From Lepas anatifera (taxonomy: Eukaryota; Arthropoda; Thecostraca; Lepadidae): a stretch of 64,000 nt of DNA. Of this stretch, positions 30,941-42,422 are shown in pieces. Where the stretch lies: assembly GCA_034440635.1 (NCBI GenBank), contig JAOTON010000466.1:124001-188000 (forward strand), written 5' to 3'. Within the stretch, counting starts at the first letter, position 1. Each line of letters starts with the position of its first letter. The notes under the pieces are model-generated. The model saw only the letters and a list, made by a program, of their open reading frames with translations. It had not been told where the DNA came from and made no database searches. The translations under genes and the position numbers were made by a program.

Positions 30941-31488
30941 TGTTGTTAGATAGAAACCCAGTGATGACTCGTTCGTTTAGTTCTGTTGTCTCCAGTGTGG
31001 TGTCTCCCTCCGGGTCTCAATCTGCAGTCCAGACTCCGGATCTGGACTGTAGATTGAGGACTTTGGAGGAAAAGGTAGAGAAGCTGATCAGTCTGATGAC
31101 CAAGGTAGTTGAAGCACAGAAGGGAGTACAGGAGGTAAAGGAAGGGCAGAGTATGGTAAAAAAGGGAGATGGTAGGGACACAGGTGTAGTGATGCAAAAT
31201 GATAGGAGTTCAGTCGTTGCAGCGGAGAGTGTGATGGCGACTAAGCATGTGAGTCCCCAGGTTAGCAGCGTTGAGCAGACTTTGGATGTGAGTGATGACT
31301 GGAGTACAGTGTCACGAGGTCGCCCTCGACACAAGCCCCCAAAGCGGGATGGGCCTGCATCCAGTGCGGGCCCTAGCAATCGAGCTGGCCCTTGTAACCG
31401 GGAGGCCAGCTTGCAGGCCTCGCAGAGATATGTAAATGTGAACCTTCTCTCTGCGCAGGGAGGTAAAAACAAAAAAAAAAATGGTTGA
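30940..31488 (+). CDS. LINE ORF1 C-terminal part (-1 frame)
   Basis: 182 codons encoding the coiled-coil-like RLRTLEEKVEKLISLM segment and a basic Pro/Ser-rich tail, as in 3240-4208. It stops just after an A11 run (31471-31481), where the sister copy has A7 and runs on into the hydrophobic frame. Confidence 0.5.
   Translation: MLLDRNPVMTRSFSSVVSSVVSPSGSQSAVQTPDLDCRLRTLEEKVEKLISLMTKVVEAQKGVQEVKEGQSMVKKGDGRDTGVVMQNDRSSVVAAESVMATKHVSPQVSSVEQTLDVSDDWSTVSRGRPRHKPPKRDGPASSAGPSNRAGPCNREASLQASQRYVNVNLLSAQGGKNKKKNG
31016..31058 (+). other. Strong RNA hairpin in ORF1 coding region
   Basis: CTCAATCTGCAGTCCAGA pairs with TCTGGACTGTAGATTGAG around a 7-nt loop (18 bp, one G-U). It is conserved with one extra mismatch at 4090-4132. 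It could influence frameshifting, packaging or reverse transcription, but it lies 75 nt from the heptamer. Confidence 0.5.
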
Positions 31489-32421
31489 ATGTGCTTCATC
31501 ACTGTGGTGGCAGTTGGTTTGCCTTATTTCAATTATGGCGCGAGCTCACCTTAATTGTTTTCTTTATATATGTTGTGTTCCCAGAGTAATGTATATCGGC
31601 ATGCTCTGGTGGTCCTCTTTTTGTGTTTCGGTTCATGTTGCCTTTTCAAGCGGCAAAATTCACAGCATCCTCATGCTCTGGCAAGCACTGTTTTTTATGT
31701 TTCTTTTGTTTTTCTGCGACTTGGGCCTATGCACAATATGCGTTCGACTGTTGCAACTCTGTTGTAGCATCGCTGCTTCTTACCACTTATCTCTCACCTT
31801 TGTCCCAAGCGGGGCATTTCTTGAAATCACTGTGATCTTCTTTTTGTTTTCCTGCCGCCACATTCATCATCAGTCCATATCATCGTTATCATCTCTGTAC
31901 ATGGGTTGGCTGATGAATGAATGGACTAACATTAACATGTACCGTCTTTATATGTTTCTTGTCTGGTTAGTTACAAAATGTGGTGTTTTACACCTGTCTA
32001 TATTATACCTATGTTCTAACCAATTTGTGTATGTGTGGTCATATTATTGTTTTTTGACTACAAACCTGTTTGACCAAATTCTTTTCAGGATTTTCAGTTC
32101 TTCGGGAACTTATTGTGTAGACCTTTTTGTTATTTAAATGCATCATTAACATTGATACAGCTAACAGGTGCTCGGCGCTGGGGACTGCTGGGCGCATCCC
32201 TGCGCCTGTGGCCCTCCTGGGCCTGGGGATGCGGGGTGGTGCCGGGGGCTGCTTCCCGGCGTCGTGCCGGGTGTTGCGCTGGTGGTCATGTGGACTTCAA
32301 GTCTCATGACAGGAAAGGTGGCGGCTGGATGGATACCCAGCCCCTAACTGATGCCCTCTTCAGGTATTACAGGTTTTTCAGGCTTCAAAGGGGATATCCA
32401 ACCTCATCGAAAATCCAATGA
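31481..32421 (+). pseudogene. Hydrophobic inter-ORF frame, second copy
   Basis: Open for 218 codons from ATG 31481 and then, after a single-base change in a T run near 32120, open again (32113-32421) to a TGA overlapping the ORF2 start as ATGA (32418-32421). Alternating hydrophobic stretches look like several membrane segments; a GC-rich basic part follows. Matches 2731-3597. Not recognised as a known family. Confidence 0.35.
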
Positions 32422-35400
32422 ACAATGAAATATTTCAATGGAATTGTAGGGGCTTGATTGGTAAATGGGCAGAGGTGAAGCCCATGCTTTTGTTATTATC
32501 CCCTCTTTTGATATGCTTGCAGGAAACCCACTTTCTCCCAAACGATCCGTATAACTTCAGCCTAGTGAATTATTCCTGTTACAAAGTGTGTGCTGACACT
32601 GGTATTCGACAAGGTGGTGTAGCACTTTATATCTCTAATAAGATCATCCACTGTCAGCTCTACCTGAATACCCCTTTACAGGCAGTGGCATGCGTTTGTG
32701 TCATAACAGGAGAAGGATGATAATATGTTCATTATATCTTCCTCCTGGCATGCCCCTTGTGAAGGAGGAACTAGACAATTTGATTTCTCAGTTTAATCTA
32801 CCTTATGTTATTTGTACAGATGCAAACAGCAAAAATAGAATGTGGGGATCTCCAAGAAATGACACACGTGGTAACATCTGGGGGAAATTATACGAGAAAA
32901 AACACTACATATATTAAACAATGGAAGCCCAACACGATTGGATGAATATTCTGGAAATCTCTCGCATATTGATATCTCTATATGCTCAAGTTCCCTGACT
33001 CCTCTGTTTGAATGGAAAGTGGACAATGACTGTTATAACAGTGACCATTTTCCAATTCATATATCCTTCAACCAACCAGTTCGAACGTGTGCCTTACCCA
33101 TGATACAATACAACACTAAAAAAGCAGACTGGGGGTATTTGAAAACAAATGTGAAATACAAGCAAATATAGAAGAAATTAACGATGGTTGTAAACTGATT
33201 ACTGATACAATTATGAATCCTGCGGAGGAAAGCATTCCTCATAAAAAATACCACCATAAGTACAACTGCCCTTGGTGGACACTGGAGTGCAAAAGGGCAG
33301 TGGCAGCCAGGAAACGTGCGCTGAGAAGATTTCGGAGAAATAGAACAGATCAAACTTTACTTTTAGAGTATAAGCGTTTGAAAGCCTTAGCTAGACGCAT
33401 TATTAGACAAGCAAAAAGAAATAGTTGGGAAACACTATTAAATACTTTTACTGTACGTACACCGCTAACAAGATTATGGAGTTTAATAAAATGTATTTCA
33501 GGAAACAGGTACCAGCCCCCAGCGCCGATCGTCCTGGAAGTTAACGGGTCATCGGTAATTGACCCCCACGAGGTTGGAAACTGTTTCGGCCAGTTCTTCT
33601 CCGATGTTTCATCTTCAAATAATTACAGTGAGTATTTTCAAATATATATATTAAACATTGGTACCATGAATTATACCTCAAATAATTTAGAAGTGTATAA
33701 CTGCGGGTTCACCATGGATGAAATTAAGACCGCTTTGTCTAACACTGGGTCAACCTCAGTGGGACCTGACGGTATACACTACGATTTTTTTAAACATTTG
33801 CCAGCATCTTTAAAACACACTTTGATTAACTTTTTCAATTCGATATGGGAAAATGGTTTCTATCCTCCCGAGTGGCGCCACTCTTTCATAGTTCCAATCT
33901 GCAAACCTGGAAAACCTCGGTCCTCTGTGAAATCCTTCCGGCCTATTCAATTAATCTCTTGCTTAGCTAAAACATATGAACGCATGATCACCAAGAGAAT
34001 GATGTGGTTTCTTGAAAAGGAGGGGCTGTTAAGCAAGGTGCAGTGTGGCTTCAGGAAAAACCGGAGCACAGTAGATCACCTTGTCCGACTTGAATGTGAT
34101 GTAAGGAAAAGTTTTTTTGAGAGAAAGTGCACAGTTGCAATCTTTATTGATATCAAATCCGCTTATAACATGGTAAACAAATGTATCCTCATGAATAAAT
34201 TATACATGTTGGGTTTCAGAGGACATTTGATGGAATTTGTTGATAATTACTTAGAAAATAGGACTTTTCAGGTGAAGACACAAGTACTGTGGGATACCTT
34301 CCCACAGGAAAATGGTGTGGTCCAGGGAGGAGTGATATCTCCTTTGTTATTCTTATGCATGATTAACGACATATTTGATAATCTTCGTGGACAAGTTACT
34401 ACAGCAATGTATGCTGATGACTGTACCTTGTGGACTAGCCACGAAAACATTCACATGGCAATTGATATTTTGCGAAATGCTGTAAACCATATAATGGAAT
34501 GGTCAGACAAAAATGGATTGAATTTTTCCCCAGATAAATCACAAGTGATGGTGTTTAAGAGAAATATGAAGCTGCCAGTTCATGGCCCTCTGCGGCAAAT
34601 ACAAATGGGGGACGCCCCAATTGGATTTGCCCAAGAAGTCCGCTTCCTAGGGATCCTCCTTGACGAAAGATTGTCAATGGAGAACCACTCAAAATACATA
34701 AAGACAAAGGCTGAAGAAAGGATTTCAATTTTGAAGTGTATTTCAGGACCCACATGCGGTGCGGATAGAAAAATATTGCTCAGAATGTACATGTCACTCA
34801 TTCGCCCCATCCTAGAGTATGGGTGTCAGATACTCGACGGATCGAACCATAAAGCTATAAACTCTCTTGAATGTGTGCAAAATACCTGTATTAGAATTGC
34901 GTTGGGTGCTTTCAGATCTACTCCAATAAAATCGCTCCAAGCCGAAGCTAACATCCCTTCTTTACAGCTACGTCGACAATGTCTAACCCTTAAGTACTGT
35001 CTGAAAGTTTTGGCCGATGACGATCACCCAGTCTTCAGAGAAGTTACCACAATACAATCACTAATGCTCCTCGGAGAAAAAAGGCTTAACCGGCTCTGTG
35101 GAGTCCCAATCTCCTGCAGACTGAAACAAATAACTGACCTCTTCCGGTTTGAGATTCCACAGAACTTGAAAACAACAAAAGGTGAGACAGCTCCATGGCA
35201 GCTTGTTTCATTGACTCCTAAAAGGCTGCTAGATGACAAAAAGCAAAACATATCGCAAACTGAAGTTTTGGAAAAACTTATCGACATTGTTGAAATGTAC
35301 GCAGACTACAGATTCTTCTTTACCGACGGCTCCAAGGTCGGGGACAAGGCGGCATACGCATTTGCTTTCGCGACGGGTTCTTTCGAGGAGAGACTGCCGA

Positions 35401-36158
35401 ACGGGCTATCAATATGCTCTGTGGAATTATTTGCGATCTTACGATGTCTCCAGTTCATAAAATCAAGAGGTATTGAAAAAACAGTTATATGCAGTGATTC
35501 CCTTTCCGCAATACAGAAAGTTAAAAACGTCGATGATCCCTCGCCGAATTCTATAAATGCCCGAGAAATAATACACGAACTTCTTTTAGACGGAAAGGAA
35601 ATTGAAATATTTTGGGTGCCCAGTCATATGGGAATCCCGGGAAACGAAACGGCTGATAAAAGAGCAAAACAAGCAATACTTTTTGATTATACAGCTGAAG
35701 TTGATGTCCACTTTACAGAATATAGGGCCGGAATACTTTCAGCTATGAAGTCACTTTACAAAAAGCAATGGAAAACAATGAGTGGTCTTGATCAGCATAA
35801 GAATCGAACCTTATTATCTGTAAAACCTGACGTGACAGATGACGATTTCTCAACCCGACCAAACAGGAGAGAAGAAATAGTTCTAGCCCGGCTGCGGCTA
35901 GAACATACGAGACTGACTCACGGCCATCTTTTCTCATAGGACCCTCCCCCTATTTGTAATGTGTGCAAAAGTCCTATTACAGTTAGTCATATACTTTTAA
36001 CCTGTGTCAAATTTCAGGTCCATCATAGAAGCATCCGTAAAGTATGTGAGGATAACCGTGTAGAGTTTAGTTTGAAAAGTTTGCTAGGGTTTAATGAAAC
36101 TATTTTTCAACAAGTTGTAAAGTACCTCAAGGACACGGATATGTTTACTAAGATTTAG
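32418..36158 (+). pseudogene. LINE ORF2: endonuclease, RT, RNase H, C-terminal zinc knuckle
   Basis: The endonuclease is in pieces: 32418-32720 (WNCRG, QETH), a frame change to about 32880 (NSKNRMWGSPRND), another to 33171 (catalytic SDHFP at about 33040), and another near 33170-33213. From 33213 a 908-codon frame is intact. It holds the RT with VGPDGIHYDF, FRPIQLI, FIDIKSAYNMV, ENGVVQGGVISPLL and the catalytic MYADDC. The RNase H has FFTDGSK, VELFAI, CSDSLSAI and WVPSHMGIPGNETAD. A TAG at 35937-35939 is followed in frame by the C-terminal knuckle CNVCKSPITVSHILLTC and the true end at 36158. Catalytic residues of RT and RNase H are present, but the endonuclease frameshifts make the copy inactive. 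Confidence 0.92.
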
Positions 36159-36763
36159 GATTATGTACGTTAGTTCTCTACATGTCGAGAAAGTATCAGT
36201 TTGCAGCGCTGCATTTATTGAATATCTTTATAATCGACAAACTAAGGTTCTTTGTGTCGTATTATATTTCACTATGTTTCGGAAATTCTCAGGATCCAGA
36301 ACGGGGGCTCCCACGTTTCGGAGCTCTCCTTGAGTGTTTAGTTGTATATCTGTATTAACCAGACCTTTTCAGAGCACTGGCAGGACAACGAAGCTCGCCT
36401 TAAAACGGTGTATTCCGACATGTTTAATGACGTATATGTTTATCATGCATTTAATAGGGGATCAGTCAAACTTACCGACAAATTCAACAGAGCCTACGTA
36501 TTGTCAGCGTCCCCCGGTTGTTGTGCTTGTCCCCGATTGTTAACTGTCCTTGGCAAATCAAGCTTTCTCTTTGAGGGAGGCAATAAGTCTAGTTGGCGGT
36601 ACTAGGAATGCCTTATTGTCTGTTGTCACCATCAGTTCTGGTTCTAGCTTAGACTGGAACCAGAACTGGTGCTCTCACGGACCGGAAGATTTTTTTCCCA
36701 TCCTACAGGTTATAGGCGCCTGAGTCATCTAGGCTGTGCGCCTTAAAACACCATTATCATCAT
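36159..36763 (+). other. LINE 3' UTR and tail
   Basis: Non-coding, ending GCGCCTTAAAACACC followed by ATTATCATCATC. The tail motif is shared with 24567-24597 and 39395-39415. Confidence 0.7.
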
Positions 36764-36776
36764 CTTCTTGAGTGTT
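36764..36776 (+). repeat. Right target duplication of full-length LINE
   Basis: Exact copy of 29513-29525. Confidence 0.9.
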
Positions 36777-38331
36777 AGTCAAAAGTTCAATCTAGGGAAT
36801 CTAGGCAGGTAAGTTTGTATTCTGACTCCACACTGACTGATTTTGGTTGCCTAACAACTCTGATTGCCTGGTTTGCTTTAGTTTGAAGACCAGCAAAAGC
36901 TATATTGCACTCTGTAAATCAACATAGAGATGAAGTGTTATGAATTCCGGTAAACCTGTGCAAGGTTTCAGTAGTGCTTGTGTTTTTAAGTTGAACTGCT
37001 GCAGCATCAACTGTAGTATATGCTGGAACATGTTCCTTGTTTTGGGTGTGTTGTCCTAGATGTTTGGCACATAGACCCTGATATCAAGGCTGCATTGAGT
37101 GATCCAAAAATGTATTTCCGATGTGTAAAAGAAAATGTTAGTTTTTCTGGTCCTGTTGCAGCTGTGATCCAAAAACGTATTTAGTGGGAATTCCTGAGAT
37201 GCTAACTTGTGCAAGCTTCCTTATCTGACGTGTCTGGGGTACAAGCAGTGAGCTATTTCCAGCTGTCAAGATTGCTTAACTTCTAAGAGTGATTTTGTAG
37301 GATATTGAGTTGCAGCACTTGTTTTTTGTATAGGTGTAAGAAATAGACCTAGTTTCCATGATCAGTATTGAGCGTGACCACACATAGTTTTCGGATGGAA
37401 TCACAATATGGTTAGAGCTCTTGGCAATGGGAACCATTTTTCAATCCAATTCTTGTAAACCCACATCCAACAAGATCTGGCAGGGTTTGGCATTGTGATG
37501 GTAAATATTTCCCTTACAGTGCCTAGATAAAGGAAAGTAGACTGGAGAGGGTATAGCTTTCTTTGTTATTAGACAAAACTAAACAAAACAAAACTGTATC
37601 AATACTTTGGAAAAAATCAGTAAAAGAAATCATCAACAGAACAGTTAAGCCTTAAACAAAACTTTTAACATATGTCACATATGATATATGAAGTTAGAGT
37701 GAAATAAAACTTCAATGGTGTACCAGAAATGTTGACAAATTTAAGATTGAAGTGTTCTATCGGTTACAGCTCCATTTGTATCCAAGCCAAAGTGCCATAG
37801 AAACCTTGATCGCTGTATCCTAATTCTCAGGTCTATCCGAATCGCCTCTCGCCCATAGAAACTGAGCCCTTAAATTACAAAATAGTTAAGAAATAGATAA
37901 AAAAACAACAATTAGGTGGGACAAGGTACTAAATTTTAGATGTTTGCAATGAGCTGCAAAAATTGGCAGAGTAGCATGACTCCTGAGAGAGAAATTTGAA
38001 TATTTGTCTGTGGGTACTGAACCAGAACTGGTATCCCACTTGGACATAGTGGGATTCAATCTAAGTGCAATTCCCAAAGCTGATTAGTCTTTTCAAGTTG
38101 GGATTGTGTGTGTGTGCACATTTTTAGCTGCATTGTAAGAAAGATGCAAACAGTTTTGTCTAGCTGCATCTAGTTGCATGCAGGTGTAGTCCACCTGAAA
38201 ATTTTCTTGGACCGAAACATTGTGTTTTACCATTTCCTGACTTTTTTAGCTCATTGTTATCCTTATCCGCACTGTGCTTAGCCTTTTTATTTCCTTCATT
38301 GTAGTTTTGGCTTAGACATGGAGTTTTAGTT
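36777..38331. other. Intergenic
   Basis: AT-rich, with no gene, repeat ends or RNA recognised. Confidence 0.4.
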
Positions 38332-39201
<870 letters not shown>

Positions 39202-39504
39202 CAGTGGCGGATCCAGGGCTTCATTTTGAGGTGGGGGGGGGGCTAGGGGCCTCGACCACCACCCACCAACGCCTCAGATCAGTCTCCGCCCATGCACACT
39301 CTGTGTATGCCAGTCTAACAAATAAAACCAATCTTGGAATGACGGAATGATATAATGCGTTACAGACTGGCACATATAGCATCTGCAGCTGAAGTGCCCT
39401 AAAACTCCAATTATCATCAGTCTCCGCCTATTGTATTAGCTATAGGCACTTAAACTTTGGGAGGGGGCTTGAGGCCTTAGCCTTCCACGTCGTATCCACC
39501 ACTG
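39202..39504. mobile_element. CAGTGGCGGATC-type element with nested LINE tail
   Basis: Ends CAGTGGCGGATCC and GTATCCACCACTG. Flanks CGCGGAAT and CACGGAAG match 6 of 8. A 125-bp retroposed fragment interrupts it at 39291-39415. Confidence 0.6.
39291..39415 (+). mobile_element. Severely 5'-truncated LINE-type insertion
   Basis: Exact 13-bp duplications ATCAGTCTCCGCC (39278-39290 and 39416-39428) flank 125 bp ending GTGCCCTAAAACTCC plus an ATTATC tail. The tail motif matches the I-group LINE and the gag-only LINE. Confidence 0.8.
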
Positions 39505-40127
39505 CACGGAAGCTATCAACGAGTGATCAGCAGATATTGCATTCAGATGGTATCTTTTGTATGCTGATGTTTGCAGTGTGAAAAGTCGCTGATGCCTGAA
39601 GTTTTGCATTCTGGTTGACATAGGCGGATCCAAGGAGGGTTTATCCTAGGTCCCAGGTGGATGCAGGGAGTTTTTCCAATATCCTTCAGATTTTTGTCAA
39701 GTATATTTCGAATTTGATGATTGAATGTTGGTTTAAGACTACGTTTGCTTCCTTTTCTTGTCGCGTTTCTTGCCGCTGTATGAAAAAGCGAAATTATCGC
39801 CAGACTACCTACATAGAACAATTCCCATGTCATCTTTATGAAAAACACATTGAAAGCTTTATGTGAGGCACCTAGAAAGTCATGTTTTCCCCGCAAACGT
39901 GGAAATCCAAAAAAGTACCGTCGTGTAAAAATTGCAGATTATCTCTATCTATGCAGTTTTACGCAGGCACGGTAAATTGAGGACATGTATTGGTCCTAAA
40001 ATGTCCAAAGTTCATCCGTGCGTTTATTATATTTTGGAAAGTAGTTGTGACAGAGATGCCTTTTTTCATCCATTGGTATTCAACCAGAGACAATTTCAGA
40101 AATTCCCCTTTCCCTGGTGACGTTCGA

Positions 40128-40359
40128 CATAGGCAGATCCAGGATTGCCGATCGGGGGGTGCGGGGGCGCCATCCGGTCTGGGGTCGCCACTTTTGACCG
40201 GCAAAACCTATCAGATGGGCGCAAAATCCTATCGATGGGCGCCGATTTTCGCATCCTGGGGGAAGCGACATTTCAGGGGGGCGCCATCGACCTTTCAGGG
40301 GGCGCTGAGGGTCGATGGGGGGACGTGTCCCCCTTACCCGCCACCTGGATCCGCCTATG
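40128..40359 (+). mobile_element. CATAGGCGGATC-family hAT-type element
   Basis: 232 bp with ends CATAGGCAGATCC and GGATCCGCCTATG. Flanks ACGTTCGA and ACGTTTTA match 6 of 8. Confidence 0.7.
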
Positions 40360-40774
40360 ACGTTTTATTATCATTGTTATATTAGTCGGTGTTGTTTGAA
40401 ACGGTTTCACTAACAGCCAAAATAGTGTCCAGGCGCCCCAAGCCCCAAATGTTACAAAACCCGCAGGGGCGGGTCGGAGAGGGAATTGCCACTCAAAACG
40501 AAACAGAGGGAACCATGCTATCTCCTCTATTGGCGGTCGGTGCGTCATCAAGCTGAACAATTATTATTTTTATATGACTACTGACATTCCTTGCTTTGCC
40601 TCGTTGGTATTCCATATTGTCCGCTTCTCCCAATTTGGGAAGCGGGTAACAAAGTTGCAGCTCTACCTTTGGTCATGTAGTGAATCATCTGAATGCTCAC
40701 GAAGAGTTCGAAGCACCCATTTGATTGAGTAAGAACAGCCATATCACTAGCAGTACTATACCCGAGTGGTCAAA

Positions 40775-40860
40775 AGCCGAAGCCGAGACTGGGATTCGAA
40801 CTCACTATCGCCTGATTTCTAGACCATCGCTCTAGCCGCTGCGCTACGCGACCGCCGGCG
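40775..40860 (-). repeat. tRNA-like head of a second SINE family
   Basis: On the minus strand, an A box (TAGCGCAGCGGCTAGAGCG) and a perfect B box (GTTCGAATCCC). Acceptor-stem pairing is poor and no CCA-adjacent end or terminator is evident, so it is a SINE or tRNA pseudogene rather than a functional tRNA. Confidence 0.6.
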
Positions 40861-42061
40861 TACGGGGTGTACGCCGGAAAATTTGCGGCTTACATTTGCA
40901 TGGTTCTCGGAAATCGATTTTTTAGGCATTTTTGTACATCTGACGTAAAAATGCCAAATTGAAAGTGGAAAGGGTAGGGAACAGGCCTTCCAATGGCGTT
41001 GTTATATTTTTCCAACAGCCATAGGCTATGGCTAGCACGCGGCTGAAAATGAGCAATTTAACACGTAAGCCCTATGGAGCAGTCGCATTTGTACGCCGTA
41101 ACAGTATATTGCTGCCAACTAACTTTGGAGGGGGCTGCCCATACCCATCACTTACTTTTCGAAAACTATTTAAAAATGAAAAATAATGTTTTTTTATAAT
41201 ACAAATGTTTGCCCTTCTGTACTTGTACTTGAATTAATTTTACAAAGCTTTCAAAAATTCCAAAATGAATAAGTTTGCCCTAAAAACGGAAAAAACATAA
41301 TTACTCAAGTCTTCAGCAGTTTCGTACCTCGGGTCTTGAGCCATTTTCTGCTTCCGCCCTAGGATGACAAAACTTTTGCGTCAGATAGGTCACGTGACCA
41401 TGGTTTGAGAATTCCTAGGCTTATGATTGGTTAACTGTGATTTCTTTTAAGCCCTATATTTCTGTTTCAAAAGAGTTTTGGAATGTTGTTTTTCTAAAGT
41501 AATTTTTTTCTGGAGCAGCCCAAAGTTCTACATCACTGTTTAGGATAGATATGGCCTAATTCTTAGAGAAATTGATAGCCTTAGCCATGTGGACGTCATA
41601 AACACCGATATGAGGTGTACCGGTAAAGTCGTCTAGAAATGTTGACTTTGAGAGCAATTTTAAGGCATTTGCAGGCTGAATTCGCAAAAATGAGAATAGG
41701 ACTTCTGAAACAACTTTTTGTAACCTTTTGATATAGCCAATAAATTTTTTCGCGTATCTCCCTTTAAAAGCCGTTTTAACACGAATCAAAGACATTTTTT
41801 GCTACTAGCTTTGATTGCCAACAGACCTATGCTTGGCCTCCATATTTGGAAATCCATGCATGGACATTAGCCCTATTGTTTGTGTGCGTGTGTTGGTTGG
41901 TGTTGTTGGGAAGGAAGGAAGGAATGTGAGTGCTTACCTAATTGTTTTTGGAGAACTACCTAGGTATGTACAACATTAATTGTCAGTTCCTTCATCCAAA
42001 GTATCAACTCGCATAATTCTTCATAGACAGCCAAGAACAGTCCTGTAGTCACATGGCAACT
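40861..42061. other. Intergenic
   Basis: No gene recognised. A short GGAA repeat lies at about 41911-41924. Confidence 0.35.
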
Positions 42062-42422
42062 GCCGCCCCGGTAGCTCAGTTGGTAGAGCGTTGGGCTCCG
42101 GCCCGCTGCTCAGAAGCATACAGTGGCAGTGCATGTCCAGGCTTGGGATCGGTTCCCCTGAGACGCTCCGGCGCTCAATAGTTTACCCGACGTACAGGTC
42201 AGCTGGCAACTGACTGGTGAGAGGGTGACCTGAGCGGGGCGGCCGTCCCTGTGCTTTGTGGGACGTTAAACTTTGGCTTCTAAATTAACCCTCCATTGAG
42301 GGAGTTGCTCGTTCGGGTGGTGGGGTCGGGGTCTCCGCGACAAGTCCCTTGGTGACTTTAGTGAGACTCCGACTCCAGCAGCCTTACCAGGAACAACTTG
42401 AACAAAATTTATAAAAAAAACT
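42062..42422 (+). repeat. SINE family 1, full-length plus-strand copy
   Basis: Begins GCCGCCCCGGTAGCTCAG with A and B boxes as in 757-1120, has a body including GGGACGTTAAAC, and ends in TATAAAAAAAACTG. It is the best preserved copy in the window. Confidence 0.88.

Larger units (their letters stand above)
29855..30949 (+). pseudogene. LINE ORF1 (gag-like), interrupted by MITE
   Basis: Same protein as the intact ORF at 4199-4981 up to EIRLDY at about 30355. There the frame enters the 308-bp MITE and meets a stop at 30433. After the MITE, the CQKCGRYGHTWQRC knuckle resumes at about 30700. A frameshift then disturbs the distal Cys clusters before the conserved DAKK end and TAG (30947-30949). 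Confidence 0.85.
29526..36763 (+). mobile_element. Full-length I-group LINE with RNase H (7.24 kb), degenerate
   Basis: Bounded by a perfect 13-bp duplication, it starts at CAGTCGCGCTCC and ends in an (ATC/TCA)-type tail. The order is 5' UTR, ORF1 (zinc knuckles), ORF1 C-terminal part in the -1 frame, hydrophobic frame, ORF2 (endonuclease, RT, RNase H, C-terminal knuckle) and a ~600-bp 3' UTR. RNase H in ORF2 places it in the I group rather than CR1 or L1. The copy is dead: a MITE sits in ORF1, and ORF2 has several frameshifts in the endonuclease and one nonsense codon. Confidence 0.92.

Noticed and set aside
42062..42170. Functional tRNA gene
   Set aside because: A and B boxes are present but the anticodon and acceptor stems do not fold and a SINE body follows; same for 40775-40860 and 46430-46508.
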